Shown here piece by piece: positions 8,306 through 17,583 of a DNA stretch of 64,000 bases (position 1 is the first letter of the stretch; each line of letters opens with the position of its first letter). The DNA lies in the NCBI GenBank assembly GCA_017454745.1, contig JAFTCL010000018.1, positions 34,666 through 98,665 on the forward strand. The letters are read 5' to 3'. The stretch comes from Kiritimatiellia bacterium (GTDB taxonomy: Bacteria > Verrucomicrobiota > Kiritimatiellia > RFP12 > UBA1067). The notes under the pieces were generated by a model. That model saw only the letters and a list, made by a program, of their open reading frames with translations. It was not told the DNA's origin and made no database searches. The position numbers and the translations under genes were made by a program.

Positions 8306-10762
8306 TCACGTTCCGTAAATCTGTTTGGCGGCAGCCACCGTGGCCATGGCGTCCTTGGAATAGCGGTCCGCTCCAATCTGGCGGGCGAACTCTTCGGTCA
8401 AAACCGCGCCGCCCACCACCACCTCGAATTTGAGTCCGGTCCGGGCCTCCGCCTCGCGCAACAGCTTGATGGTGCGCTCCATCCCCACCACGGTGGTGGT
8501 CATCAACGCGCTCAAACCGACCATCCGGATTTTCCGGTCCACCGCCACCTGCACAATCTGCTCCGCCGGAACGTTCTTGCCCAGGTCAACCACCGTGAAG
8601 CCGTAGTTTTCCAGCATCGCGGTCACAATGTTTTTGCCGATGTCGTGGATATCGCCCTCGACGGTGGCCATCAGCACCGTACCCTTGGATTCCTGCCGTT
8701 CGCCGGAAGCGTCCAGATGACGCTTGATCACCTCAAACGCCTTGGAAACGGTCTGCGCACTCAACAGCAGCTGGGGCAGGAATTTCCGTCCGCTCTCAAA
8801 ATCGCGCCCCACCTGGTCCAGCGCGGGGATGATGTGGCCGTCCACAATCTCGATCGGGAGTTTTCCGGCTTGCAGCAGTTCCGAAACCGCCGCCGTGGCG
8901 GCATCGGCGAAACCTTTCACGATCGCCGATTGCAGCGGCGACATCGTTTCGCCCGGTCCCGGCGCGGCGGCAACCGCCGGTTTATCGCCCGACGGACCGA
9001 CCGCGGCAACGGTTTTCGGCAGGGCATCGGCGAACTGGATGTATTCCAGACAGTTTTCATCGAACGCCGCCACCGCCCGGTAAACCCGGAACGCGGTCAT
9101 CATCTCGACCGACAGCGGATTGATGATGCCCGCGTCCAATCCGGCGAAAAGCGCCATGCCGAAAAAGTGCGAGTTGATCAAGCCCCGGTTCGGCAACCCG
9201 AAGGAGATGTTCGAGACGCCAAGCACCGTTTTCAGTCCGGCGTCGCGATACTCGGACTTCAGTTGCGAAATCGCACGGAGGGTGGCCATCGCCTCGCGCT
9301 GCTGCGAACTGATGGTCAGGGTAAGCGTGTCAACAAGAATGTCGTGCGGCTTAATACCGTATTTCGCCGCCTCGGCGATGATTTTGCGGCCGATCGCCAC
9401 CCGCCCCTCGGCGGTAGGCGGAATGCCGTCCTCGTCCAAACACAGCGCCACCACCGTGCCGCCGTACCGCGCCACCAGCGGGAACACCGCATCCATCACC
9501 GCCTGTTTGCCGTTAACCGAGTTAACCAGCGGCTTGCCGTTAACCACCCGCAAGGCCCGCTCCAGCACCGCCGGTTCGCTGGAGTCGATTTGCAACGGCG
9601 TGTCAAAAGTCTGCTGCAACAGTTTCACGGTGTTGACCATCGTGGCGGCTTCATCGATACCCGGCACCCCCACGTTAACGTCAAGAATATGCGCGCCGGC
9701 GTTGATTTGGGTTTCCGCCTCGTTCAGCACGAACCCAGTGTCGCCCGCCCGCAACGCGGCCTGGCAACGTTTCTTGCCGGTGGGATTGATCCGCTCCCCG
9801 ATTACCACCGGCCCCGCCCCGCCGGGCACGTTGCCGATTTCAACCGTCCGGCGGGAAGAGCAAACCCGGGTTACCGGACGTTGGACCGGGCAGGGCGGCA
9901 ACTCCTTCGGCATAGCCCGAATCATCGCGGCGATGTGTTCCGGCGTGGTGCCGCAACAGCCGCCGAGAATCCGCACCCCGGCCATGGCGTTCGCAACCTG
10001 CTGCCGGGCGAACTCTTCTGGGCCGACCTTGAAAACGGTACGCCCGTTTTCAACCACCGGAAGCCCGGCGTTGGGTTCCGCCAGCACCGGCAGCGAAGTG
10101 GCCGCGCAAAAGGCTTTGGCCAACTTGCCCGAATCTTCAAGCGACCCGCCGCAGTTGAACCCCAGCGCATCCACCCGGAGGGATTCCAAAAGCGTTGCGA
10201 TTGCCAGCGGGTCGGATCCGGTCAACGTCCGAAGGTCCGGCTCAAAAGCCATCGAGGCGAAAAGCGGGAGTTTGGTGTTTTCCCGCACCGCGAGCACCGC
10301 CGCCTTCATTTCGTACAGGTCGGTCATGGTCTCGATGAAAATGAGGTCCGCGCCCGCCTGCTCCGCCGCGATTGCGGAGGTTTTGAACGCCTCGTAGGCT
10401 TCCTCAAAGGGTAGCTTGCCCAGCGGTTGCAGCAACTGCCCCACCGGACCGATATCCGCCGCCGCCAGACATTTGCGGCCGACCTCGCGAATGGCGCGGC
10501 GCACGCATTCAACGCCGGAACGGTACACCGCGTAGGTATCCAGTCCGAAAGCCGCGAGCTTCAAAGGGTTCGCGCCGAAAGTGCAAGCGGTCACGATGTC
10601 CGACCCCGCCTCGACATAACGGCGGTGTAGTCCGACCAAAAAATCCGGTTGGGTCAGCGTCAGCTCTTCTGGAACGCTGAACCCGGTTATTCCGGCGGCC
10701 TGGATTAAGGTGCCTTGCCCGCCGTCAAGATAAACGGGCCGGTTTAATTCGGGAAATAACAT
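8306..10762 (-). CDS. metH: Cobalamin-dependent methionine synthase without activation domain
   Basis: Transfers a methyl group from methyltetrahydrofolate to homocysteine through methylcobalamin. The protein has 818 residues from ATG 10762; an upstream TTG is less likely. Residues about 1-290 are the homocysteine methyltransferase domain, with zinc-binding cysteines in FNCGG and GGCCGTTPEHI. Residues about 325-580 are the pterin-binding domain (GERINPTGKKR; DVNVG). Residues about 630-710 are the helical cap, and residues 715-818 the B12 domain with the cobalt-ligand motif DIHDIGKN. The roughly 330-residue C-terminal SAM/flavodoxin-dependent activation domain of E. coli MetH is absent, so reactivation needs another protein, as in other short MetH enzymes. 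It stands alone on the minus strand and converges on the HAD remnant. Confidence 0.92.
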   Translation of the reverse strand: MLFPELNRPVYLDGGQGTLIQAAGITGFSVPEELTLTQPDFLVGLHRRYVEAGSDIVTACTFGANPLKLAAFGLDTYAVYRSGVECVRRAIREVGRKCLAAADIGPVGQLLQPLGKLPFEEAYEAFKTSAIAAEQAGADLIFIETMTDLYEMKAAVLAVRENTKLPLFASMAFEPDLRTLTGSDPLAIATLLESLRVDALGFNCGGSLEDSGKLAKAFCAATSLPVLAEPNAGLPVVENGRTVFKVGPEEFARQQVANAMAGVRILGGCCGTTPEHIAAMIRAMPKELPPCPVQRPVTRVCSSRRTVEIGNVPGGAGPVVIGERINPTGKKRCQAALRAGDTGFVLNEAETQINAGAHILDVNVGVPGIDEAATMVNTVKLLQQTFDTPLQIDSSEPAVLERALRVVNGKPLVNSVNGKQAVMDAVFPLVARYGGTVVALCLDEDGIPPTAEGRVAIGRKIIAEAAKYGIKPHDILVDTLTLTISSQQREAMATLRAISQLKSEYRDAGLKTVLGVSNISFGLPNRGLINSHFFGMALFAGLDAGIINPLSVEMMTAFRVYRAVAAFDENCLEYIQFADALPKTVAAVGPSGDKPAVAAAPGPGETMSPLQSAIVKGFADAATAAVSELLQAGKLPIEIVDGHIIPALDQVGRDFESGRKFLPQLLLSAQTVSKAFEVIKRHLDASGERQESKGTVLMATVEGDIHDIGKNIVTAMLENYGFTVVDLGKNVPAEQIVQVAVDRKIRMVGLSALMTTTVVGMERTIKLLREAEARTGLKFEVVVGGAVLTEEFARQIGADRYSKDAMATVAAAKQIYGT

Positions 10763-10855
10763 GGCAACTCGCTTTCTTCGCAATCGCGTGAAATGAATTT
10801 AATCAAAAACCGCCCCGAAAATCAAGGTCAATAACGCCAAAAGCGCGGTTGGCTA

Positions 10856-10884
10856 TTGCCGTAAGGGCGCGGCTTTGCTATAAT
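10856..10884 (+). promoter_or_regulatory. Sigma-70-like promoter for the YfhO-like gene
   Basis: TTGCCG at 10856-10861, 17-base spacer, TATAAT at 10879-10884. It lies about 50 bases before the chosen ATG at 10936 and is divergent from metH. Confidence 0.6.
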
Positions 10885-10935
10885 TGCGGGCATTCGAAAC
10901 AAATGCGGGTTGTTCTGCCCGCCGCGGGAGCAAGG

Positions 10936-13392
10936 ATGAAACGGAAAATTGGTTGGCCGGCCGGGTTGGTCGGGACGCTTTTTGCGCTGGAGATGCTGCT
11001 GGTGTTCGGCAAGACCCTATTGCCGGATTGGGTGACCTTCTCGCCCGACTGCACGAAATTTTTCACCCCGGACTGGTTCATCAGCTGGTGGGACGGGGTG
11101 TTGACCGGATGCGACTCGCTGCACCCGTTCACGCTGATGAATTTTCTCGGCCACCCGTTGTGGCGGCGCGAACTGCTGTTTATCCTCAGCACGCTCGGCG
11201 GCGGACTCGGTGTCGCCTATTATCTGCGTACCCAGAAGCTCGACCCGCTGGCGGCTTTGGGCGGCGGGCTTTTCTTTTCTCTCTGCGGCTACTCCTTCAC
11301 CCTGTTTTGCGCGGGCCACGCCGGATATTTTGAACTTATCTCCTGCGGAATGTTCGCGTTCGGTTTGCTGGCGAAATGCTTTGACGGCGGCAAACCCATC
11401 CACTATGTTATTTTGGGCGCGGTAATGGCGTGGTCGGAGGTTCGTCAGCCAGATGTCTGGTTCATATTCATGCTGCTGCTCGGTGCCTACGGGTTGTGGC
11501 GCACTTTCCGCTGGTGGCGCGAACGGCACGATTGCGGATGTTTTAAAACCGTTTACCCGAAACTGCTGCTCACCGCGTTGACGGTGGCGGTGATTGGCGG
11601 GGAACAGATCCGGACCGCGCTCACCGCCCAGCTCGACGCGCGCAAACAGCAAATGTCCGTGGCGCAGAAATCCGAAGCCGCCACCCAAAAAACCAGCGAG
11701 GAGAACTGGATTTTCGCGACCAACTGGAGTCTGCCGCCGGAGGATATTCTGGAATTCGCCGCACCCGGCGTTTTCGGCGATTGCTCTGCCCACCTTCCTA
11801 ACCCGTACTGGGGACGGCTCGGGCGCCCGGTGGATTATAAACCCGGCAGTCAAATGCCGAACTACCGCCAGCACACCGTGTACCTCGGCATTGCCACCAT
11901 TCTGCTGGCGCTGGCGGCATTCCGGAGAAAAAAATCCGTCCGCGACCCCGAGTGCGGCGAATCCGCGCCGTGTTTTGCCGATGTGCCGTTCTGGGCGGGC
12001 GCGGCGGTGGTTGCCACCTTGTTCGCGCTGGGACGCTTCACCCCGGTTTACCGGCTGTTCTACTCGCTTCCATACATGAACTTCATCCGCTGCCCGGTGA
12101 AGTTCCACCACCTCACCGAACTTGCGGTTTGCGTGTTGGCGGGATTCGGACTGCAACGGTATTTCGCCGCAGCCAAAGCCGACGCGCCGGAACGCGCGGC
12201 GTTCGCGAAACGTCTGCTCGCCATTGCCTGCGGGCTTGCAGTTGTGCTGCTGGCTGGATCAATAGTAGGCGGAGCGGCAGAAAAAACCTTCGCCGGGAAA
12301 ATCTCCCAACTGGGCATCACCAACGACAGCGCGGCGCTCGCAAAGTGCTTTCCGGCAAACTGCGCGCGGTCGCTCGCTTTTTTGGGTGCGGTGTTCGCCG
12401 CCATGTGGTTTGGGTTGCGCCGTCAGGGGAAAGCCGCCGCAACGATCTGCCTGTGCATGCCGGTGGTTCTCGGTTCGCTGGATCTCGCGCTGGTGGCCAA
12501 ACGCTACGTCCAGCCCAGAAACGTAGCGCAGCATTACAGCGAAAACGTTCTGATCGCCAAAATGCATGAAATCACCAAGGGCAAGCCCGCCAAAATCGCC
12601 AATTTCGTAACCGGAGGCGGTTTCGATAATGACTGGTTCGGCGCGTCGCTGTTCATCAACGGATACGATAACGTTCTGATGCCGAACGAAGAAACCCAAA
12701 AGACCGTTTTAAGCCTTTACCAAAAATTCCAGAGCAATCCCGCCGCGCTCTGTTCCGCCCTGGGCGCGGAGTTGGCTCTGTTCCCGGTAAAAGCCGGATT
12801 TTTCCAGATCAACGCGAATGTGGAGCCGCTGTTCTTCTTCAATATCCGCCGCGGCCGGGACGGGTTCAAGATCGACGAAGCGAAAGCGCCCGCGCAGGAT
12901 ACGCTGGCACTGGGCAGGCCAAAGCCGAACACTTCCCTGCCCGCCCTTTATCCGGTTTGGCACGGCGCGGTCGAACCCGATCGGCAACTTGACGACATGA
13001 TTTCCGGATTTGACGGTCGGCCTTATTCAAACGCGCCGGCAAGTTCCGGCGAATCGTCGGGAGGGGGCGTGGCGGTTGAATTGGATGCCTACCGCGGACA
13101 AACCGGGGTTCGCACCACCCGGGGTACGGTAAATAACACCGGCAACTCCGACCGGCTGCTAGTGTTCGGCGACCGTTACTCATCTAAACTGGCCGCTACC
13201 GTGGACGGAAAACCCACCACGGTTTACCTCGCCAACAACCTTTGGGCGGCTATAACGGTACCGCCTGGCAAACACCAGATAGCCTTAGCGCCGCGCATCG
13301 CGCCGCTGGCCGTGGCCGGGGCGGTGGTCAGCGCACTGTTGATGGCGGTAATGGTCGGACTGGGAATCAGAAAGGTTCTGCGCCATGAGTGA
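10936..13392 (+). CDS. YfhO-like polytopic membrane protein (putative membrane glycosyltransferase)
   Basis: 818 residues. I chose ATG 10936 (MKRKIGWPAGLVG) because GGGAG sits about 7 bases upstream. The first two thirds contain many hydrophobic helices, beginning with a basic N-terminus and TM helix. The C-terminal third (about residues 620-780) is soluble and beta-rich, followed by a final TM helix near residues 785-808. This plan (multi-TM core, outer C-terminal beta domain, last TM) is that of the YfhO family, which in Firmicutes helps glycosylate lipoteichoic acid. Here the acceptor is unknown. It overlaps the next gene by 8 bases and probably forms a three-gene envelope-glycan operon with it. 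Assignment is from overall plan, not a decisive motif. Confidence 0.6.
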   Translation: MKRKIGWPAGLVGTLFALEMLLVFGKTLLPDWVTFSPDCTKFFTPDWFISWWDGVLTGCDSLHPFTLMNFLGHPLWRRELLFILSTLGGGLGVAYYLRTQKLDPLAALGGGLFFSLCGYSFTLFCAGHAGYFELISCGMFAFGLLAKCFDGGKPIHYVILGAVMAWSEVRQPDVWFIFMLLLGAYGLWRTFRWWRERHDCGCFKTVYPKLLLTALTVAVIGGEQIRTALTAQLDARKQQMSVAQKSEAATQKTSEENWIFATNWSLPPEDILEFAAPGVFGDCSAHLPNPYWGRLGRPVDYKPGSQMPNYRQHTVYLGIATILLALAAFRRKKSVRDPECGESAPCFADVPFWAGAAVVATLFALGRFTPVYRLFYSLPYMNFIRCPVKFHHLTELAVCVLAGFGLQRYFAAAKADAPERAAFAKRLLAIACGLAVVLLAGSIVGGAAEKTFAGKISQLGITNDSAALAKCFPANCARSLAFLGAVFAAMWFGLRRQGKAAATICLCMPVVLGSLDLALVAKRYVQPRNVAQHYSENVLIAKMHEITKGKPAKIANFVTGGGFDNDWFGASLFINGYDNVLMPNEETQKTVLSLYQKFQSNPAALCSALGAELALFPVKAGFFQINANVEPLFFFNIRRGRDGFKIDEAKAPAQDTLALGRPKPNTSLPALYPVWHGAVEPDRQLDDMISGFDGRPYSNAPASSGESSGGGVAVELDAYRGQTGVRTTRGTVNNTGNSDRLLVFGDRYSSKLAATVDGKPTTVYLANNLWAAITVPPGKHQIALAPRIAPLAVAGAVVSALLMAVMVGLGIRKVLRHE

Positions 13393-14179
13393 GGAAAAAC
13401 ATCCCGACATCACCGTGCTGGTTGCGTCCTGCGATAAATACTCCGACGTTTGGGAGCCGTTTTCCGCATTGTGGCGAAAGTACTGGCCGGATTGCCCATA
13501 CGAGGTGGCGCTCGCCACCGAAAGCCCTTGCGACACCCGGCCCGAACTGTGTTTCAACCGGATAATTCCCTGCACCCGCGAAATGAACTGGGGAAAATTC
13601 ATCTCCACCGCGCTCAAGGAAATCCGCACCTCGCACGTGATCCTGTTGTGCGACGATTATTTTCTTTGCGACCGTGTTGACACCGGGCGTATCGCCTCGC
13701 TGCTCGAATCGGCGGAAAAGAACCGCATCGGGTACCTGCCGATGATTCAGGCGGCGGAGTACCGTCCGGTGTTCGAACCCGATCCGCGGCTGGCGCTTTA
13801 CGAAAAAGGACAAGCCTACTGCATCGCGCTTCAGGCGGGCATCTGGAATCTGGAGTTCCTGAAATTTTTGGCCGGGCAGTATTTTCCCAGCATTTGGGCG
13901 TTCGAGCGCAAAGGTTCGTTCAAGGCGGCAGAGTCGGACTTTGTGCTGGCTGGGACGCGGCAATCGGCATTCCCGTTCGAGGATTGCGTGCACAAGGGTC
14001 GCTGGGAACCGGTTGGGGTGCGGCTTTGCGAGCGTAACGGCATCAAGCTCGATTTCGACCGGCGGGGCCGGCTGAGCGAATGGCAGCAGGCGAAAAAGCA
14101 TTTGAAGGGCGCGATTTTGAATCTCAACCCCACGCTGGTGGTTAAACTGCAAAACCTGTTGCACCTCGGCAAACAGTGA
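13385..14179 (+). CDS. Putative glycosyltransferase (GT-A-like)
   Basis: 264 residues, with its start overlapping the end of the YfhO-like gene by 8 bases, implying translational coupling. The N-terminus DITVLVASCDKYSDVWEPF resembles the nucleotide-sugar half of a GT-A fold, and LLCDDYFL near residues 85-92 supplies an Asp-Asp motif suited to metal and UDP-sugar binding. The C-terminus is basic and amphipathic (residues about 240-264), perhaps for membrane association. No exact family is recognised. The context with a YfhO-like membrane protein and a DUF5672 protein suggests cell-surface glycan synthesis. Confidence 0.55.
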   Translation: MSEEKHPDITVLVASCDKYSDVWEPFSALWRKYWPDCPYEVALATESPCDTRPELCFNRIIPCTREMNWGKFISTALKEIRTSHVILLCDDYFLCDRVDTGRIASLLESAEKNRIGYLPMIQAAEYRPVFEPDPRLALYEKGQAYCIALQAGIWNLEFLKFLAGQYFPSIWAFERKGSFKAAESDFVLAGTRQSAFPFEDCVHKGRWEPVGVRLCERNGIKLDFDRRGRLSEWQQAKKHLKGAILNLNPTLVVKLQNLLHLGKQ

Positions 14180-14186
14180 GGCGAAC

Positions 14187-14966
14187 GTGACGTTAAAAGA
14201 GTGGCAGCAAAAGAATTTGCCGCAACTGCGGAAAACCCGGTTCGAGCCCGCCAAACACGCCGGGGTTACGCTGGTTTGCTATCTTTTTCCGCCGACGGAA
14301 CGGGAACGGGAATATCTGGAAGGCATCGAATGCGCATTGCTGCAAAGCTGGAAGGTACTGGGACAACTGCCCGCCGTGCTGGTGGCCAGCCACCGTTTCC
14401 CGGAACTGGACGAACTGGTGGCGGCCCGGCCGCAAATCGGGCTTCAAGTCGAACCGGCGCTCACGCCGGGCAGCATCCGCTCCATGTCGCTGGACTGCAT
14501 CACCAAACTTGCGGACCGTTTCAGCACCGAATACTGCCTGGTCATCCAAAACGACGGTTTCCCGTTGCGCGACACGCTGGCGGATTTTCTCGGCAAATGG
14601 GATTACATCGGGGCTCCGGCGAACGTCGGCTGGCGGCGAAGATTTTTGTTCAAGCCTTTTGGCGTTCAAACCTTCAACGGCGGGTTTTCGCTGCGTTCGC
14701 GCAAAATCTGCCGGGCGGCGGCGGCGGCGTGGCGGCTTTGGGGCCGCTGGCTGATCGGCCCGCGGGGACGGCTTTTCGCGGAAGACGTTTTTTACACCAC
14801 CACCGCGAAGTTTTTCTGCCCGCGCTACCGGTTCGCGCACCGGTTCCCCGACACTGCGGAAGCCCGGCGGTTCGCCTACGACGATCTTTCGCGCCACATG
14901 GATCTCCCGCCGTCGGAGACCCCGTTCGGTTTCCACGGCACCACCACCGCCGAACATTATCTGTAA
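14187..14966 (+). CDS. DUF5672-like putative glycosyltransferase
   Basis: 259 residues, starting with GTG at 14187 behind GAGG; only 7 bases separate it from the upstream gene. The segments LVIQNDGFPL, WDYIGAPANVGW and NGGFSLRSRK are the hallmark blocks of the DUF5672 family, which is related to glycosyltransferases: the Asp in QNDG is the likely metal or nucleotide-sugar contact and NGGFSLR the acceptor region. The C-terminal PFGFHGT is also typical. It is the last gene of the YfhO/GT operon and probably cytoplasmic. The family call is good, but the sugar and acceptor are unknown. Confidence 0.75.
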   Translation: MTLKEWQQKNLPQLRKTRFEPAKHAGVTLVCYLFPPTEREREYLEGIECALLQSWKVLGQLPAVLVASHRFPELDELVAARPQIGLQVEPALTPGSIRSMSLDCITKLADRFSTEYCLVIQNDGFPLRDTLADFLGKWDYIGAPANVGWRRRFLFKPFGVQTFNGGFSLRSRKICRAAAAAWRLWGRWLIGPRGRLFAEDVFYTTTAKFFCPRYRFAHRFPDTAEARRFAYDDLSRHMDLPPSETPFGFHGTTTAEHYL

Positions 14967-15015
14967 ATGGATCAGACTCGCCAGTCGCATCCGACTGCTG
15001 CGGCTCACTAAAACG

Positions 15016-15243
15016 TCAGCGGGGCAACGCGATGCGCTCGATCAGCGAGTCGAGCCAGTCGCTGACAAAGGGGGCGAATGCCAACAGCAGTAGGATTGCG
15101 AGCACCAGCACCGCGCCCACCCAAACCTCCCAGGGGCTGTCCCAGCCGCGGGAGCTGTTGACGTATATGTATGCGCGAGGGTAATCGGCGGGCATCCCCG
15201 ACGGGAGTTCGCAGTTTTCGGGATGGTCTTTGCCGTTATTCAT
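15016..15243 (-). CDS. Small single-pass membrane protein, unknown
   Basis: 75 residues with a hydrophilic N-terminal half and one clear transmembrane helix (about residues 40-60, VWVGAVLVLAILLLLAF), then a short amphipathic tail (DWLDSLIERIALPR). GAGG lies about 10 bases before ATG 15243. No family is recognised. Its 5' end abuts the DUF234 remnant read in the other direction, and its promoter region is therefore very short or shared. Coding status is plausible because of the ribosome site and the well-formed TM helix, but the gene is small. Confidence 0.45.
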   Translation of the reverse strand: MNNGKDHPENCELPSGMPADYPRAYIYVNSSRGWDSPWEVWVGAVLVLAILLLLAFAPFVSDWLDSLIERIALPR

Positions 15244-15261
15244 GTGAATGTTTCCTCTTTG

Positions 15262-16053
15262 TCGGTTGACGAATCACTTCGGCGCTCGTGTTTCTCTCCT
15301 AGCGGGTATCTTTTCCGCGACTTCGATTTGATGTTCGACGAACTTTACGACAGCGGTGCGGGAGAGCGCAAGAATGTTCTCGAAACCCTTTCCGAAGGAG
15401 CGATGACAGTAAGCGAAATCGCGAAAAAACTGGGACGAAGCCGTAACGGACATCTTGCCGAGGTTCTGAAAGACCTCTCTCAAGGCGGCTTTGTGGCGGC
15501 GGAAAGGGGAATAAATCCGGAAACCGGCGAACTGCGGCAAGAGATAAGGTATCGAATATGCGACAATTATGCCCGTTTCTACCTGCGGACAATTTTACCA
15601 AGACGCGACATGATAGAAAACGGCGCTTACCGTTTCGAATCGTTGGAACAGCTGCCCGGCTGGAATTCCATTCTCGGACTCCAGTTCGAAAACATGGTAT
15701 TGGGGGCATTACCCGCGCTGGTACATAAACTACACCTAGAAAAAACGCGTATTGTGTCGATGTCGCCGTTCAGGAGATTTCCGCATGACCATGTGCGTGG
15801 ATGTCAAATCGACTGCCTCATCCAAACCAAACGTTCGCTTTACGTGGTGGAAATCAAGCGGCGGATGGAAATCGGAATGGAGGTGGTGGCTGAGGTTGAA
15901 CGTAAAATTGAAGCCCTGCCGCACAATGAACGGCTTTCGGTAAGACCAGTCCTTGTCTATGACGGACACCTCTCGCCGCTGGTAACGGACGAAAACTTTT
16001 TTGCAGCCATCATCTCCGCCGAAGAGCTTTTCGGCCTCAGCAACGACGATTAG
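15262..16053 (+). pseudogene. C-terminal remnant of AAA+ ATPase with DUF234 nuclease-like domain
   Basis: About 263 codons homologous to the C-terminal half of the archaeal-type ATPase family that ends in DUF234 (PF03008). The frame carries a winged-helix-like region (residues such as MTVSEIAKKLGRSRNGHLAE) and a PD-(D/E)XK-like end: QIDCLIQTKRSLYVVEIKRR, where D and E-x-K fit the nuclease-like core. The whole N-terminal P-loop ATPase domain (about 200 residues with Walker A and B) is missing. Homology begins at about 15262, right after the divergent small gene. No good ribosome site lies near an in-frame start. I read it as a decayed 5'-deleted gene; expression of the C-terminal domain alone is an alternative. 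Confidence 0.75.
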
Positions 16054-16074
16054 GCACAAAAATTTCCGCATTCG

Positions 16075-17556
16075 TTAGCGGAACTCGATTTGGCCCAGTT
16101 TGTAACGGCGCTTGCCGTCGTCATTGGGCAACGGCAGCTCGTAAACCGGGGTACCGTCGCGTCGGCCGACCGAAACGTAAACGTCAAAAACCCCGGTGGG
16201 GCAATACGGAGCCGCCCAACCTTCGGGAAAAGCGGGGCCGCCTTTGCCCAAAATGCACTCGAAACCGTGTTCTTTGGCCATGGCCTGTCCGGACGGCGCT
16301 ACCGCCAGCTGACGCAAATTAAACCCTTCGTCTGACAACACCGCCAAAATCCCGCCATCCGCGTTTTTCACGGTCAACGCCGGAAACGCGTCGGCATAAC
16401 ACGGCGCGACCCCCGCGTTGGCCCACGACCAGTTGACCGTAAACGGTACGGCGGCCTGTTTCGGTTTGCCGACCGTGATTACTTTCGGATAACGCAACTC
16501 GCGCAACTGGAAACGATAGCCGAGTCGAGTGTTTATTTTGGCGATGGTTTCGCGGTTTTCTTCCAAAAGTACTTTGGGATCCCAGTGGATGGACATATAG
16601 CTGGCGTGATAATCCTCAACCGATTTAATCAGCAATTCCGGCACCCATGCGCCGCGGTCTTTGGACGGGACGTAGTGCTCGTGTTCAAGTATCACCGGCA
16701 TGGTTCGCCAATACCGTTCCGCCTGGTCGGCGTGGAACCAGGACTTAGGCGGGGCCTGCACCAAAATACTGTCGTCGCGCAAAGAAACACCGCGGGAACG
16801 GGCGTAGTCAAGCAACGGATAATCGCCGCTGCGGTTTTCCGGCCCGGAAACATCGTCACTTATGCACAGCTGCGTATGCGGAAAATACTTCACATGAAGA
16901 TCGATATGGCGCTTGACGTCAATGTCCATCTTCTCCTGCGGGATGCGGCTGGTGACATGGGTGTGCCCCTCGCCCCACAGACCGTAGGTGCCGATATCAA
17001 TGAACGCCACTTCCGGACGACCGTCGTATCTAGCGGAAAACGCCCGGAGAAAATTCTCCAGCTTTTCCAAAAACACCGGATCCACAAAATCCGGGTCCCA
17101 GTAGTCGCCCTTTACATCCGGCCCGTACTCCGGTTTGCCCCAAGACCAGAAAACCCCCTTCGCTCCGGCTTTTTTGACCCATTCCGGGGTAGCGTAGCGC
17201 ATCCAGCTCTCGGAACAGGTGATGCGGAACGCCACCTGCCCGCCGCGCTCAATCCAACGCTGCGCCGGGGTGTCTAACACCGACCAGTTGAACTTGCCCT
17301 CTTCCGGCTCCAAGAACGCCCACGGGATGCGCAAGTAAACCACGGAACACCCCGGAAACCACTCCGCAGAGTCGCCAGGCTTCAAATGTGACCCGTAATT
17401 TTTCGGGATATTGGAATAGTAGTGCATGGTCCACCCCATACCGGGGTTTATCAACGCCCGACCGTCGTCCGTCGGCCGCACCACCACAGTATCCTGCCCC
17501 AACGCTAACGCCGCCGCAAAGGCGGCAGCCGCCATACCGAAAAACATTTTACGCAT
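16075..17556 (-). CDS. Secreted DUF4832 glycoside-hydrolase-like protein
   Basis: 493 residues; ATG 17556 has GGAGGAG 7 bases upstream. Residues 1-20 are a signal peptide (MRKMFFGMAAAAFAAALALG). The mature start contains NPGMGWTMHYYSN, a block typical of DUF4832/DUF4874 proteins, which are TIM-barrel enzymes related to beta-galactosidase-type glycoside hydrolases. The conserved barrel blocks YLRIPWAFLEPEEGKFNW and FIDIGTYGLWGEGH follow, the latter with a candidate catalytic Glu. A beta-sandwich C-terminus (about residues 370-490) ends the protein. It is the last gene of the eight-gene carbohydrate operon, 27 bases after GH5. Substrate unknown. Confidence 0.8.
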   Translation of the reverse strand: MRKMFFGMAAAAFAAALALGQDTVVVRPTDDGRALINPGMGWTMHYYSNIPKNYGSHLKPGDSAEWFPGCSVVYLRIPWAFLEPEEGKFNWSVLDTPAQRWIERGGQVAFRITCSESWMRYATPEWVKKAGAKGVFWSWGKPEYGPDVKGDYWDPDFVDPVFLEKLENFLRAFSARYDGRPEVAFIDIGTYGLWGEGHTHVTSRIPQEKMDIDVKRHIDLHVKYFPHTQLCISDDVSGPENRSGDYPLLDYARSRGVSLRDDSILVQAPPKSWFHADQAERYWRTMPVILEHEHYVPSKDRGAWVPELLIKSVEDYHASYMSIHWDPKVLLEENRETIAKINTRLGYRFQLRELRYPKVITVGKPKQAAVPFTVNWSWANAGVAPCYADAFPALTVKNADGGILAVLSDEGFNLRQLAVAPSGQAMAKEHGFECILGKGGPAFPEGWAAPYCPTGVFDVYVSVGRRDGTPVYELPLPNDDGKRRYKLGQIEFR

Positions 17557-17583
17557 TTCAAAGCTCCTCCGCGCGATGGCTTG

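Noticed and set aside
8645..10414. 589-codon plus-strand open frame
   Set aside because: Antisense to metH, whose minus-strand product has all MetH motifs; the plus frame is Arg/His-rich as shadows of GC-rich genes are.
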